From Oceanobacillus sojae (lineage in GTDB: Bacteria > Bacillota > Bacilli > Bacillales > Amphibacillaceae): a stretch of 64,000 nucleotides of DNA. Shown in pieces: positions 26,689 to 35,495 of the stretch (position 1 is the stretch's first letter; every line of letters begins with the position of its first letter). Position numbers and translations under genes: made by a program. Location: NCBI RefSeq assembly GCF_007991515.1, contig NZ_BJYM01000005.1, positions 219,835 to 283,834 on the forward strand, given 5' to 3'. Under the pieces are notes generated by a model that was not told the DNA's origin, made no database searches, and saw only the letters and a list, made by a program, of their open reading frames with translations.

Positions 26689-27399
26689 TTGGGAAAACAA
26701 AAAGTATCTCCTGTACCTTTTTTTATAGTAGGGATACTATTTTTAATTTTATTTGGAGCTATTTCCTGGGGAGTGTATTTTGACAGCAGTTGGATCAGAT
26801 CTTTTGATCTGGCATGGATTGACCGGATCCAAGGTTCTATCTCTGAAGGGAAAACATCCTTTATTATAAAAGTAACAGAGCTCGGAAGTATGAAGCTGGT
26901 TATTGCTTTTACAATTATTATTGCTATTGTATTATTCTTTAAGCGCAGGTTTGCTGAAGGATTGTGGTTTGGGGGAACAATCCTTTTTTGTGCAGCTATC
27001 GGAGGAAAAATTCTAAAGAAAATATTTGATCGTGACCGCCCCGCATTTTTACAGCTTATCGAGAAAACCAATGAAAGCTTCCCGAGCGGACATGCCACAG
27101 CAACTACTATTTTCTATGGGTTCATTGGATTAGTACTTATACTTACTGCTGTTCAAATTTGGAAAAAAGTAATTGTCGCCTTCATCGCGCTTTTGTGGAT
27201 TGGCTTTATATTGTATACAAGAATTTATTTAGGAGTTCACTTCCCAACCGATGTACTTGCCGGATTTTTATATGGAACAGCTGTTGTATTCATTTCAATA
27301 GGTGTCTATTTACTTGTCCAGCAGCCACTTCGTCATCTGCTTGAAAAACTAAATCTAGTTGATAAAAGTAAGACTTTTGAAAGAGCAGAGAATTACTAG
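26689..27399 (+). CDS. PAP2-family phosphatase
   Basis: 236 residues with about six membrane spans. All three catalytic motifs are visible: KKIFDRDRPAF (KxxxxxxRP), SFPSGHA (PSGH) and RIYLGVHFPTDV (SRxxxxxHxxxD with R, H and D present). Family members dephosphorylate undecaprenyl pyrophosphate, phosphatidylglycerophosphate or phosphatidate outside the membrane. Which lipid is used here is unknown. TTG 26689 is the start, with AGAAGG 8 bases upstream. Single gene. Confidence 0.88.
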   Translation: MGKQKVSPVPFFIVGILFLILFGAISWGVYFDSSWIRSFDLAWIDRIQGSISEGKTSFIIKVTELGSMKLVIAFTIIIAIVLFFKRRFAEGLWFGGTILFCAAIGGKILKKIFDRDRPAFLQLIEKTNESFPSGHATATTIFYGFIGLVLILTAVQIWKKVIVAFIALLWIGFILYTRIYLGVHFPTDVLAGFLYGTAVVFISIGVYLLVQQPLRHLLEKLNLVDKSKTFERAENY

Positions 27400-27469
27400 A
27401 AGAAGTCAGCGCACAGAGAAATCAGCAGGTTAAAAAGCAAATAATTATAAGAAATACCAACATATAAAG

Positions 27470-27528
27470 AAAAATCCGAACTTATCTGTATTCTAACAAA
27501 AGAATATCAAATGATAGTTCGGATTTTT
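27470..27528 (+). terminator. Terminator of the PAP2 gene
   Basis: AAAAATCCGAACT (27470-27482) has its exact complement AGTTCGGATTTTT at 27516-27528, with a long loop and a T6 run. Confidence 0.75.
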
Positions 27529-27727
27529 TACTGGCCGAGATATTCATATCTCAGCCTTTACGAAATTTGCGGCGGAAGAACATGCAGTTCACATCTACAT
27601 ATATAATACGTTGTCTCCCGACTTACGCAAATCAGCTCATCGCAATTTAAAGTATAGCATTGTTTTCGTTAAAACGCCATGCTTCAGTTCTGCTTTGTTA
27701 CCGGAAAAGCTTCAACCGATTAGATTC

Positions 27728-29050
27728 TTAATTGTTCCTCTCATGCCACTCTCTAATGTAGTTTAACCTGTCTTTAAATTTTTTCTCATTTCCTTGATTT
27801 GTTGGAAAATAATACTGCTGTCCCTCCAAAGAAGGCGGCATTGTTTTCATCGTTGTTAATTTATCCTGTTCATCATGTGAATATTGATAATCTTTTCCAT
27901 AATCCAGCTCTTTCATTAATTTTGTCGGTGCATTTCTTATTTGCAATGGTACTGGCTCATTAATAGATTCCTTTACATCTTTTTTTGCTTTTTGCCGTGC
28001 TTTATATACAGCATTTGATTTTGGAGCAAGAGATAGATAAATGACAGCCTCTGTCAAATGAACATCACATTCCGGCATCCCGATATACCTGCAGGCCTGG
28101 AATACATCAGTTGTAATTGTTAAGGCACGTGTATCTGCCAGACCGATATCCTCACTTGCAAAACGGACTAACCTTCTTGCAATATATATCGGATCTTCTC
28201 CAGATTCCATCATCCTGGAGAGCCAATAAACAGCCGCATCCACATCACTGTTCCGCATCGATTTATGCAGGGCAGAAATGATGTTATAATGCTCCTCCCC
28301 ACTTTTATCATATAGGAAGGAAGTTCGGGTAATCAGCTGTTCCAGATTAGACTCATTAATATAGAAACCTTCAGAGCTTGTATCACTATTTAAAACAGCC
28401 ATTTCCAGCGTATTCAGGGCACTTCTTGCATCCCCGTTGGCAAATTTCGCGATGGCTCCCAGGCTTTGATCTGTTATTTGAATATTCTTATCACCAAACC
28501 CATAAGGATGATTTATCGCATTCTTTAGCAGGTTTACAATATCAGATAGTTCCAGCTGGTTTAAAACAAATACCTTGCTTCTCGATAACAATGCGGCATT
28601 TACTTCAAAGGATGGGTTCTCTGTTGTTGCTCCAATTAAAATAATGCTGCCATTTTCTACATAAGGGAGGAAGGCATCCTGCTGCGCTTTGTTAAACCGG
28701 TGTATTTCATCAATAAAAATAATAGTTTTTTCACCTAAATCAAGCCTTGCTTCAGCTTCCTTCATAATTATTTTAATATCCTTGATACTGCTGTTTACAG
28801 CAGACAGGTTAATAAATTTTGATTCTGTCTTATTGGCAATAATTTCAGCCAATGTTGTTTTCCCGACCCCGGGCGGTCCCCAAAAAATAATAGACGTAAC
28901 CTGATCATTTTCGATAATCTCTCGCAAAACCTTCCCACGGGCTAATAAGTGCTGCTGACCGGAAAATTCATCCAGTGTTTTTGGCCGCACACGGCTGGCA
29001 AGTGGAGAATTTCTTTTATTATCCTCTGCAAAAAGTGATTCCTGCTTCAT
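27728..29050 (-). CDS. rarA: RarA (MgsA) replication-associated recombination ATPase
   Basis: 440 residues. Walker A GPPGVGKT at 58-65, Walker B FIDEIH at 112-117, GATTENPSFEVN (sensor 1) and the C-terminal oligomerisation part with EDIGLADTRAL and YQYSHD are diagnostic for RarA/WRNIP1. It acts as a tetramer on single-stranded DNA at stalled replication forks. ATG 29050 is preferred to the upstream in-frame GTG at 29059 because the GTG is part of the AGAGAGGTG ribosome site. It stands alone, with about 430 non-coding bases upstream. Confidence 0.95.
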   Translation of the reverse strand: MKQESLFAEDNKRNSPLASRVRPKTLDEFSGQQHLLARGKVLREIIENDQVTSIIFWGPPGVGKTTLAEIIANKTESKFINLSAVNSSIKDIKIIMKEAEARLDLGEKTIIFIDEIHRFNKAQQDAFLPYVENGSIILIGATTENPSFEVNAALLSRSKVFVLNQLELSDIVNLLKNAINHPYGFGDKNIQITDQSLGAIAKFANGDARSALNTLEMAVLNSDTSSEGFYINESNLEQLITRTSFLYDKSGEEHYNIISALHKSMRNSDVDAAVYWLSRMMESGEDPIYIARRLVRFASEDIGLADTRALTITTDVFQACRYIGMPECDVHLTEAVIYLSLAPKSNAVYKARQKAKKDVKESINEPVPLQIRNAPTKLMKELDYGKDYQYSHDEQDKLTTMKTMPPSLEGQQYYFPTNQGNEKKFKDRLNYIREWHERNN

Positions 29051-29059
29051 TGGGCTCAC

Positions 29060-29485
29060 CTCTCTTTTGAATGATTTGCATGTTAGGATTTAAATATTTT
29101 ATTTTGGGTTTAAAACAAGTAGCTGCTTTAGCCTGACTTATTTTCTGAAATCCGCCCAAAAGAACATTTGTTCTATTATAACAAATACTTATTCATTTGC
29201 AAAGTTATTTAAATCCAGAAAAGAATTTATAAAAACAAAAAGAACTGGTAATCGCAGCTCTTTCTAATTCTTTCATTTTCTGTTAAGCATTTCAGCCTGA
29301 TAGTTTTCATCTTTTCCTCGTATCTTCAGGTATATCTTTTTTCATTTCGCGACGTTAAATACTGCATTAATGCCGCTCTTTTATCTTACCTTCCATCCTT
29401 AATAACTTGATAGGCTTATATATTATTAGAAGCTAATTCCCTTTATGTTATAATAAAATAAGACCATTTCCAGGGAGAGTGAAAT
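29060..29485. other. Intergenic region between rarA and the second L7/L12-repeat gene
   Basis: 426 bases of AT-rich DNA holding both divergent promoters. I see no coding frame and no convincing structured element. Confidence 0.4.
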
Positions 29486-29911
29486 ATGCTGTTTATACAA
29501 ATCCTTTTAGTTGTTATTATACTTGCCGGAATTGTATATTTAATATTTTTACGCAAAAGAAATAAATTTGATCCATCACAATCACGCAGGGATCCTTTTG
29601 AAGTTATTTTAGAAGCTTCGGAAATGCTTGAAAACAAAGAAAATAATGTATCGCCTATAAAATATATGCGAGTAATGAAATATGTAAAACAAGAAACTGG
29701 AATGGGCTTCTTCGAATTAAAAAGATATATAGAAAATTCTACATCCCCCTATCAAAAATTAGAAGACCCTGAAGTTGTACAACATTTAGAAGACATGCTC
29801 CAAAAACCTGAAAATGAACATAAAGCAGTTAAATATGTACAGGATTATAGTGGATTAAGCTTCGAAAAAGCGAAGAATTACATTGATAAATTCAAAAATA
29901 CAATGCTTTAA
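29486..29911 (+). CDS. Second membrane-anchored L7/L12-like repeat protein
   Basis: 141 residues. One transmembrane segment (about 4-23), a basic stop-transfer KRNK, then two diverged repeats: RVMKYVKQETGMGFFELKRY (about 61-80) and KAVKYVQDYSGLSFEKAKNY (about 112-131). Length, order and spacing match the protein at 18005-18406, though the second repeat has lost most of the GLGLKEAK core. GGGAGAG precedes the ATG. A single gene. It is probably a paralogue; the function is unknown. Confidence 0.75.
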   Translation: MLFIQILLVVIILAGIVYLIFLRKRNKFDPSQSRRDPFEVILEASEMLENKENNVSPIKYMRVMKYVKQETGMGFFELKRYIENSTSPYQKLEDPEVVQHLEDMLQKPENEHKAVKYVQDYSGLSFEKAKNYIDKFKNTML

Positions 29912-30159
29912 AGTAATTCCCACTTTTTACAGAGTGGTTCAGATCTATTATATTTAATTTCACAAAAACACTTGACCTGAAATCGTTATCAGAAAGTACA
30001 CTCAATTTAAGAAGCAGTCCGGAGTGAATTTAGCATGGAATCTGAATATTATGATGAGTGTAACTAAAATGGCATGATCATATAATATTCTGGTATTCCA
30101 GCTAATCCCGGGCTGTTCTTTTGTTATTATTCTTTTCCCTGCTACATTGTGATAAGTCT

Positions 30160-31119
30160 TTACACTGTCGATCTTTCAATCAATTCAGCAGAAACTTCTT
30201 TATGGGAAACTTTTTCGGATACGGCCTGCTCAAAGAGAAGCTGGCCGATAGAATATAAGGGTATGTCGACTGTAGTTATACTCATTGCACGTGCTATCGG
30301 CTGATCATCAAATCCAATAACCGCTAAGTCTTCTGGTATTTTAAGTTGGTACTTAGAGCTTGATGTAATTATTCCTGCTGCCACTTGATCACCAGTAGCA
30401 AGTATAGCTGTAGGACGCTTTTGGAATGTTCCCATTTCTTTCAAAATACGTTCCCCGTCTTCTATGTTGAGACATTTTTTAAATATATATTTTTCATTAT
30501 AAGGAAGTCCTTTTAGCTTTAGAAAATCACGATAAGCCTGTTCGCGCTGTCTGCTGTTCGTTCCTTCCAGCCTGTTTATTGAAAACCCAATTTCCCGGTG
30601 TCCATGCTCATAAAGGTATTCTAAGGCTTTTATAAAACATGCATAATGATCGATAAATGTATAGCTTAATGATGTTTGTTCTCCATCCTCAAAAAGAACA
30701 ATATTGCCATATTGCTGATAGCTTTCCACTATATCTAAGGAAATTTTTCTGGAACAAATGATCAGGCTGTCAATTTGCTTTAACTTTAACATCTCCAAAG
30801 CTTCTTTTTCCTGATGTTCATGATATCCTGTCTGATAAAGCACCAATTTATATTGATGAACAGAAGCTGCCTGTGATATCCCTTGAACCAAATTTGAAAA
30901 ATACGGCTGGTCAAGAAATGGCAAAACAACACCAATTAAGTTTGTTTTTCCTTTCTTCAAGTTAACCGCATTAATATTTGGAATATAGCCAGTTTCTTTA
31001 ATTGCTTTTTTAACTGCTGCTTCCTTTTCTTCCTTTACATAAGGCTGATTATTCAGCACACGTGAAACTGTAGTAACAGATACACCAGCAGCTTTGGCAA
31101 CATCACGAATGTTTGCCAT
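30160..31119 (-). CDS. LacI family transcriptional regulator
   Basis: 319 residues. The N-terminus NIRDVAKAAGVSVTTVSRVL is a classic LacI helix-turn-helix with hinge helix (NAVNLKKGKTN), followed by the periplasmic-binding-like domain with IGVVLPFLDQPYFSNLVQGI and AVIGFDDQPIAR. Similar to DegA-type regulators of Bacillus. No sugar genes are adjacent. It begins 24 bases after a PPP phosphatase in the same direction, so both may share a transcript. GGGGGTGAGG is the ribosome site. Confidence 0.88.
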   Translation of the reverse strand: MANIRDVAKAAGVSVTTVSRVLNNQPYVKEEKEAAVKKAIKETGYIPNINAVNLKKGKTNLIGVVLPFLDQPYFSNLVQGISQAASVHQYKLVLYQTGYHEHQEKEALEMLKLKQIDSLIICSRKISLDIVESYQQYGNIVLFEDGEQTSLSYTFIDHYACFIKALEYLYEHGHREIGFSINRLEGTNSRQREQAYRDFLKLKGLPYNEKYIFKKCLNIEDGERILKEMGTFQKRPTAILATGDQVAAGIITSSSKYQLKIPEDLAVIGFDDQPIARAMSITTVDIPLYSIGQLLFEQAVSEKVSHKEVSAELIERSTV

Positions 31120-31143
31120 TTCCTCACCCCCAAAGCTCCATTT

Positions 31144-31884
31144 TTAGCCTTTTTCATTACTTATATAGTTTGTCTGATATGAATCTCCCGTAATAATTAA
31201 ACAGTTTAACCTGCCTCCATAAGCACATGCTCCGTCAATGTCAATCTTCTTATTACCAAAAAAAATACTATTATCTTTGTTTCCACGAATAGATTGTGTC
31301 GGCGTATGCCCATGAACAACGGTAAAATCATAAGGATGATCAACCCCTAAGAATTCTTGACGAATCCAGATTTTATCATAATCAGGAGTATCTCTCCAAT
31401 CAGCCAATAGTGGATTAATACCTGCATGGACAAATAGATGCTTTTCAGTTTTATAATAATATGGCAGGTTGGACAGAAACTCTAAATGTTCACTATCTTT
31501 TTCTTTGATCAGCTGCTTTGCAGAATGTAAATATTCCTCTGCAGCATTATCTGGAAAATAGTCTTCTCCAACATAAGTTTCCAATGTAGTCATTCCGCCG
31601 TTAATTAAATAACGCCGCTGTTTGTCTGGATTATTACTAAATATAAACTCTATAAACATTTGATCGTGATTGCCTCTTAAAGCAATAGCCCCTTCGTCTA
31701 CAAGTTTCATTATGTAAGTAACCGTCTGCTTCGATTCAGGACCTCTGTCAATATAATCTCCAAGCAGAATAAGCTGGTCTTCTTCCGGATTATAATCGTT
31801 TAATTGCAACAACTCTACAAGCTCTTTATAGCAACCATGGATGTCACTGATAGCCAGGATTCTTTTCTTTGAAATGGTAATCAC
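31144..31884 (-). CDS. PPP-family metallophosphoesterase
   Basis: 246 residues with all signature motifs: ISDIHGCYKE, LLGDYIDRGPES, LRGNHDQM, LFVHAGINP and VVHGHTP. These bind two metal ions. The family includes bacterial Ser/Thr protein phosphatases and symmetrical diadenosine tetraphosphatases (PrpE/ApaH); the choice cannot be made here. The only standard start is GTG 31884, which partly overlaps the AAAGGAG site; an ATT at 31875 is better spaced. It is preceded by an extended -10 promoter and followed by a LacI gene. Confidence 0.85.
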   Translation of the reverse strand: MITISKKRILAISDIHGCYKELVELLQLNDYNPEEDQLILLGDYIDRGPESKQTVTYIMKLVDEGAIALRGNHDQMFIEFIFSNNPDKQRRYLINGGMTTLETYVGEDYFPDNAAEEYLHSAKQLIKEKDSEHLEFLSNLPYYYKTEKHLFVHAGINPLLADWRDTPDYDKIWIRQEFLGVDHPYDFTVVHGHTPTQSIRGNKDNSIFFGNKKIDIDGACAYGGRLNCLIITGDSYQTNYISNEKG

Positions 31885-31897
31885 TCCTTTGACTTCA

Positions 31898-31906
31898 ATT
31901 ATAACA
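31898..31906 (-). promoter_or_regulatory. Extended -10 promoter for the phosphatase gene
   Basis: TG-N-TATAAT on the reverse strand (TATAAT 31898-31903), 14 bases before the start codon. No good -35, as expected of extended -10 promoters. The short distance gives a very short leader. Confidence 0.45.
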
Positions 31907-32164
31907 TGCTTAAATTATAGTTGTTGATAGCAGATTTTCTATAGAATAATATTTATGACAGGAATTGATGTATGTTACTATTTTGGTATTGAAGAATTAT
32001 AAAGTGAAGGGTTTCCAGAAAATTTTGCATCATCTACTATTTGAGGAATAAAACCTCAGTCCGCAACACTTCGGGGCTATGATAAAACCTGATTAAATGA
32101 TTACCTCAAGTACTTTCCAATACGCAAAAATTCGCTTATACTACTTACAAAGGGAGGCGAAAAC

Positions 32165-32467
32165 ACGGAAAAAGAACCGATGTTAAAAGAAATACTGCAT
32201 GCCTTAGAACTTCATTCTCAGCATTTAGATAAAAAGTTTGATCAAATGGATTCCAAGATGGATAATATGCGGACAGACTTAGAAACGAAGATGGACAACA
32301 TGCGGGCAGATTTGGAAGTCAGGATGGACAGAGGCTTTGATCACTTAGGGAAGAAGATAGATGGGGTCCGGACAGATTAAACAAAAACCCAAGATACTAC
32401 CGATTTTCTGTTAAGTAAAACTGCCCAGCACGAGAAAAAACTCCGCCATTACTCAGAACCGCAATAA
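32165..32467 (+). pseudogene. Broken gene for a coiled-coil heptad-repeat protein
   Basis: The frame reads TEKEPMLKEILHALELHSQ, then repeats of the form MDNMRTDLETK/MDNMRADLEVR, then VRTD and an in-frame TAA at 32378-32380. Beyond the TAA the same frame continues with codon structure as TKTQDTTDFLLSKTAQHEKK and ends at a second TAA (32465-32467). At the site where the start should be, 7 bases after GGGAGG, the codon is ACG (32165) rather than ATG; the first ATG is five codons later at 32180 and poorly spaced. Two point changes (start and stop) thus explain an otherwise intact 100-residue gene. A promoter-like TATACT precedes it. Confidence 0.75.
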
Positions 32468-32497
32468 CACTTTCCTTATTATTTAAATCCCAAAATG

Positions 32498-32552
32498 TTA
32501 AAAGCCCCCGCTGTATCACTGTTGTAATAGAGTGGGGGGACTTTAATTTTTT
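32498..32552 (+). terminator. Possible terminator after the broken coiled-coil gene
   Basis: AAAGCCCCCGCT and AGTGGGGGGACTTT form an imperfect G/C-rich stem followed by AATTTTTT. Confidence 0.55.
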
Positions 32553-32618
32553 ACGATACTAACTCTGATTTGCAATAAATCTGAAATACAGATTATATAA
32601 CTCTTTATTTTCTATGTT

Positions 32619-33581
32619 TTAATGACTATGGCCATGATGGTGCTCAGCACCAATCTCATAATCTGCATGACACAGAATAGAATCTTCATGTGGATGTGTA
32701 TCCGTTTCTACTTGGATGGTTACGTGTCCAATACCTTTATGTCCTAATTCACTCTCAACGGTACGAAGCAATAATTGACTTTCCTCTACCATCATATTCC
32801 CGTCTACAATGATATGACAGGAAAGCGCATTTTGCCCGCTTGTAATACTCCATACATGTAAATCATGGATACCCTTGATACCATCTACATTCTCGATAGT
32901 CCTCACAATTTCTTTCAGGTCTACATTAAGCGGTGCTCCTTCCATCAAAATATGAACGGAATCTTTTGTGACCCGCCAGCCACTGATTAAAATCAGTACT
33001 GCAACCAATACACTCGCTACTGTATCTGCCCACGTCCATTGGAAGAAAATCATCAGCAGTGCTGCTGCGATAGCTCCGACAGAGCCAAGCAAATCGCCGA
33101 GAACATGCAGGAAAGCTGCACGCATATTTAGATTATCCTTTGTATCTCCACCACGTAACATGGTAAATGCAACAAGAATATTTACTAATAAACCAATTAC
33201 AGCAATAATTAGCATACCAGAAGAAGCTACTTCAGGCGGATCAAATAATCTCTGGAATGCTTCATAAAAAATAAATAGTGAAACAGCAAGTAATGTGACA
33301 CCGTTCAAAATAGCTGCCAAAATTTCAAAGCGTTTGTATCCATAAGTTTTAGCATGATTTGCAGCTCTTTCTCCCAATATAAAAGCAATGAGAGCAATCA
33401 ATAAGGAAATAGAATCGCTCAGCATATGTCCGGCATCTGCCAATAAAGCCAGACTATTTGTAAGAATACCGCCGATTACTTCGATAATCATAAACACTGT
33501 AATAATGATAAAACTGATTATGAGTGTTTTTTTATTAGCACCATGTGTATGATCATGACCATGGTGATGTCCCGCTCCCAT
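32619..33581 (-). CDS. czcD: CzcD-type cation diffusion facilitator (Zn2+/H+ antiporter)
   Basis: 320 residues with six membrane spans. Both ends are His-rich: GHHHGHDHTHG near the N-terminus and AEHHHGHSH at the C-terminus. HMLSDSISLL carries the TM2 His/Asp metal site, and HVLGDLLGSVGA the TM5 site. The cytoplasmic C-terminal domain (HDLHVWSITSGQNALSCHI) is typical. It exports Zn2+, and possibly Co2+, Cd2+ or Cu+, from the cytoplasm. It lies 42 bases after czrA in the same direction and is under CzrA control. Confidence 0.92.
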   Translation of the reverse strand: MGAGHHHGHDHTHGANKKTLIISFIIITVFMIIEVIGGILTNSLALLADAGHMLSDSISLLIALIAFILGERAANHAKTYGYKRFEILAAILNGVTLLAVSLFIFYEAFQRLFDPPEVASSGMLIIAVIGLLVNILVAFTMLRGGDTKDNLNMRAAFLHVLGDLLGSVGAIAAALLMIFFQWTWADTVASVLVAVLILISGWRVTKDSVHILMEGAPLNVDLKEIVRTIENVDGIKGIHDLHVWSITSGQNALSCHIIVDGNMMVEESQLLLRTVESELGHKGIGHVTIQVETDTHPHEDSILCHADYEIGAEHHHGHSH

Positions 33582-33623
33582 ATGATAACCTCCTTATTTA
33601 AAATATGCATTTATAAGTACCTG

Positions 33624-33947
33624 TTAACTGTGGCTTGCATGATCTATCATTTGTTTTAAAATAAGCATCACATGCTCATCGTCAGGCGAATAATAAAGCG
33701 TTGTTCCTTCACGGCGATACTTCACAAGACGTAAATTCTTCAGGAAACGCAATTGATGTGATACCGTTGATTGTCTGATATCTAAAGCCTCTGCGATTGC
33801 ATTAACGGAGCATTCTTTTTTAAAAAGTAAATGAAGAATGCGGATTCTCGTTGGATCACCCAATGCTTTAAATGTTTGTGATACGATAAATAATGTTTCA
33901 CTGTCCAGGTCTTCAGAAGAACTGTTTTCCACTTTGTACTCCTCCAA
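33624..33947 (-). CDS. czrA: CzrA-type ArsR/SmtB zinc-responsive repressor
   Basis: 107 residues, same length as B. subtilis CzrA. The winged helix core is [20 protein letters not shown]. The alpha-5 metal site is conserved: D90, H92, H103 and H106, with CzrA spacing (D-x-H-x10-H-x2-H). It binds Zn or Co and then leaves the operator of its own operon, allowing czcD expression. Operator and promoter are visible upstream. Confidence 0.93.
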   Translation of the reverse strand: MEEYKVENSSSEDLDSETLFIVSQTFKALGDPTRIRILHLLFKKECSVNAIAEALDIRQSTVSHQLRFLKNLRLVKYRREGTTLYYSPDDEHVMLILKQMIDHASHS

Positions 33948-34008
33948 TGTTTGATTTACCTCCTTTTATAATTTTGGATAATAATACAATTATTTAACCT
34001 GATATTCA

Positions 34009-34047
34009 TTATATGAACATATTATCATATAAGCATATATATTACAA
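34009..34047 (-). promoter_or_regulatory. czrA-czcD promoter with ArsR-type operator
   Basis: Reverse-strand TTGTAA (34042-34047), 17-base spacer, TAATAT (34019-34024). A perfect dyad with 8-bp arms, TTATATGA-N8-TCATATAA (34009-34032), has its centre on the -10. This resembles 12-2-12 SmtB/ArsR operators. Confidence 0.75.
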
Positions 34048-34165
34048 CTATAATAATACAACTATTATTTGTCCGTCGGGAACATGAAACTCCTCCCTTT
34101 AAAAATAATATCTAATAAATCTGGGCAACCTATTGCTATCCAAATCTAGAAAACGGGGGATAACG

Positions 34166-35224
34166 ATGAATAAATTATTTATGATTTTCGTTTTCATTGG
34201 TCTGCCACTCTCCATCATCGGTTCTATTTTTCATTGGTCTGCCACTATTATGTTCATCATCTATTGTTTAACTATTATTGCTTTAGCCGGATTTATTGGC
34301 AGAGCCACTGAAAGTTTAGCAATTGTTTTGGGCCCAAGAGTCGGCGGCTTATTAAATGCAACTTTTGGAAATGCGGTTGAACTTATTATTTCTATCTTTG
34401 CACTCAAGGCTGGACTTATTGGAATTGTGCTGGCTTCGTTAACAGGATCCGTATTAGGCAACTTACTGCTTGTCGGTGGGCTTTCCTTTTTTGTAGGTGG
34501 CCTGAAATATAAAAGGCAAACTTTCAGCATTTATGATGCACGTCATAATGCAGGAATGCTAATTTTTGCTGTTATTGTTGCCTTTGTTATCCCTGAAGTG
34601 TTTACACATACGATGAATGAACAGGATACAATGATTTTAAGTGTCGGGATCGCCATTATTTTAATCGTATTATATTTGGCAGCATTGTTATTTAAGTTCG
34701 TTACTCATCGCGGGGTTTATCAAACAGATCATACACCAGTGGAGCCTGGTCATGAAGAAAAGCCTGAATGGGGAAAGGGAAAAGCAATTTCAATCCTGGC
34801 ACTTGCAACGGCTGCTGTGGCCTATGTTTCAGAGCATTTAGTCTCGACCTTTGATACTGTTGGGGCTGCCTTCGGATGGTCGGAATTATTTATCGGGATA
34901 ATTATTGTCGCCATTGTCGGAAATGCAGCAGAGCATGCATCAGCAATCATCATGGCTTATAAAAATAAAATGGATGTTGCTGTTGAGATTGCTGTCGGGT
35001 CTACACTGCAGGTAACCATGTTTGTTCTGCCGATTCTAGTGCTGTTATCCCTCTTCTTTTCAACATCCATGTCGCTTGTCTTCACATGGCCGGAGCTGAT
35101 TAGTATGGTGACAGCTGTGTTATTAATGATAACCATATCGAATGATGGGGATTCCAATTGGTTTGAAGGACTCGCTTTATTAGCTGCATATGTGATTATG
35201 GGAATTGGATTTTACTTTATTTAA
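34166..35224 (+). CDS. chaA: Ca2+/H+ antiporter (CaCA family, ChaA/YfkE type)
   Basis: 352 residues with 11 or so hydrophobic spans in two homologous halves. The two alpha-repeat motifs are NATFGNAVELIISIFAL and IVGNAAEHASAIIMAY, containing the conserved GNAxE glutamates that bind Ca2+. Length and layout match YfkE. It exchanges cytoplasmic calcium for protons. ATG 34166 follows GGGGG by 7 bases; an earlier in-frame ATG (34133) lacks a site. Strong terminator after it. Confidence 0.9.
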   Translation: MNKLFMIFVFIGLPLSIIGSIFHWSATIMFIIYCLTIIALAGFIGRATESLAIVLGPRVGGLLNATFGNAVELIISIFALKAGLIGIVLASLTGSVLGNLLLVGGLSFFVGGLKYKRQTFSIYDARHNAGMLIFAVIVAFVIPEVFTHTMNEQDTMILSVGIAIILIVLYLAALLFKFVTHRGVYQTDHTPVEPGHEEKPEWGKGKAISILALATAAVAYVSEHLVSTFDTVGAAFGWSELFIGIIIVAIVGNAAEHASAIIMAYKNKMDVAVEIAVGSTLQVTMFVLPILVLLSLFFSTSMSLVFTWPELISMVTAVLLMITISNDGDSNWFEGLALLAAYVIMGIGFYFI

Positions 35225-35261
35225 ATATAGGAGATACATTTTATACAGATAGCGTTTTTCT

Positions 35262-35303
35262 AGCGATTGCCTTTTATAAATTTAAAAGGCAATCGCTTTT
35301 TTA
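35262..35303 (+). terminator. Terminator of the Ca2+/H+ antiporter gene
   Basis: AGCGATTGCCTTTTA pairs perfectly with TAAAAGGCAATCGCT, followed by TTTTTT. Confidence 0.9.
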
Positions 35304-35495
35304 TGCAATGGATTTTCTGTCATATTTCCGTTTATAAGAGAAATTCCCTTTGTATATAATCTGCCTTTACATTAATTAATTCTTTGCTTTCAAATTATAA
35401 TCAATTCACTTTATAAACTCTTTAGAATTGTTATTTACAATCAAATTATTCACTACAAAACATTATCATTTTATGTCAGAAAGGAAGATGAAATA

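Noticed and set aside
27540..27727. tRNA or small RNA in the region between PAP2 and rarA
   Set aside because: A short GAGATAT/ATATCTC hairpin is present, but no cloverleaf or conserved RNA pattern was found.
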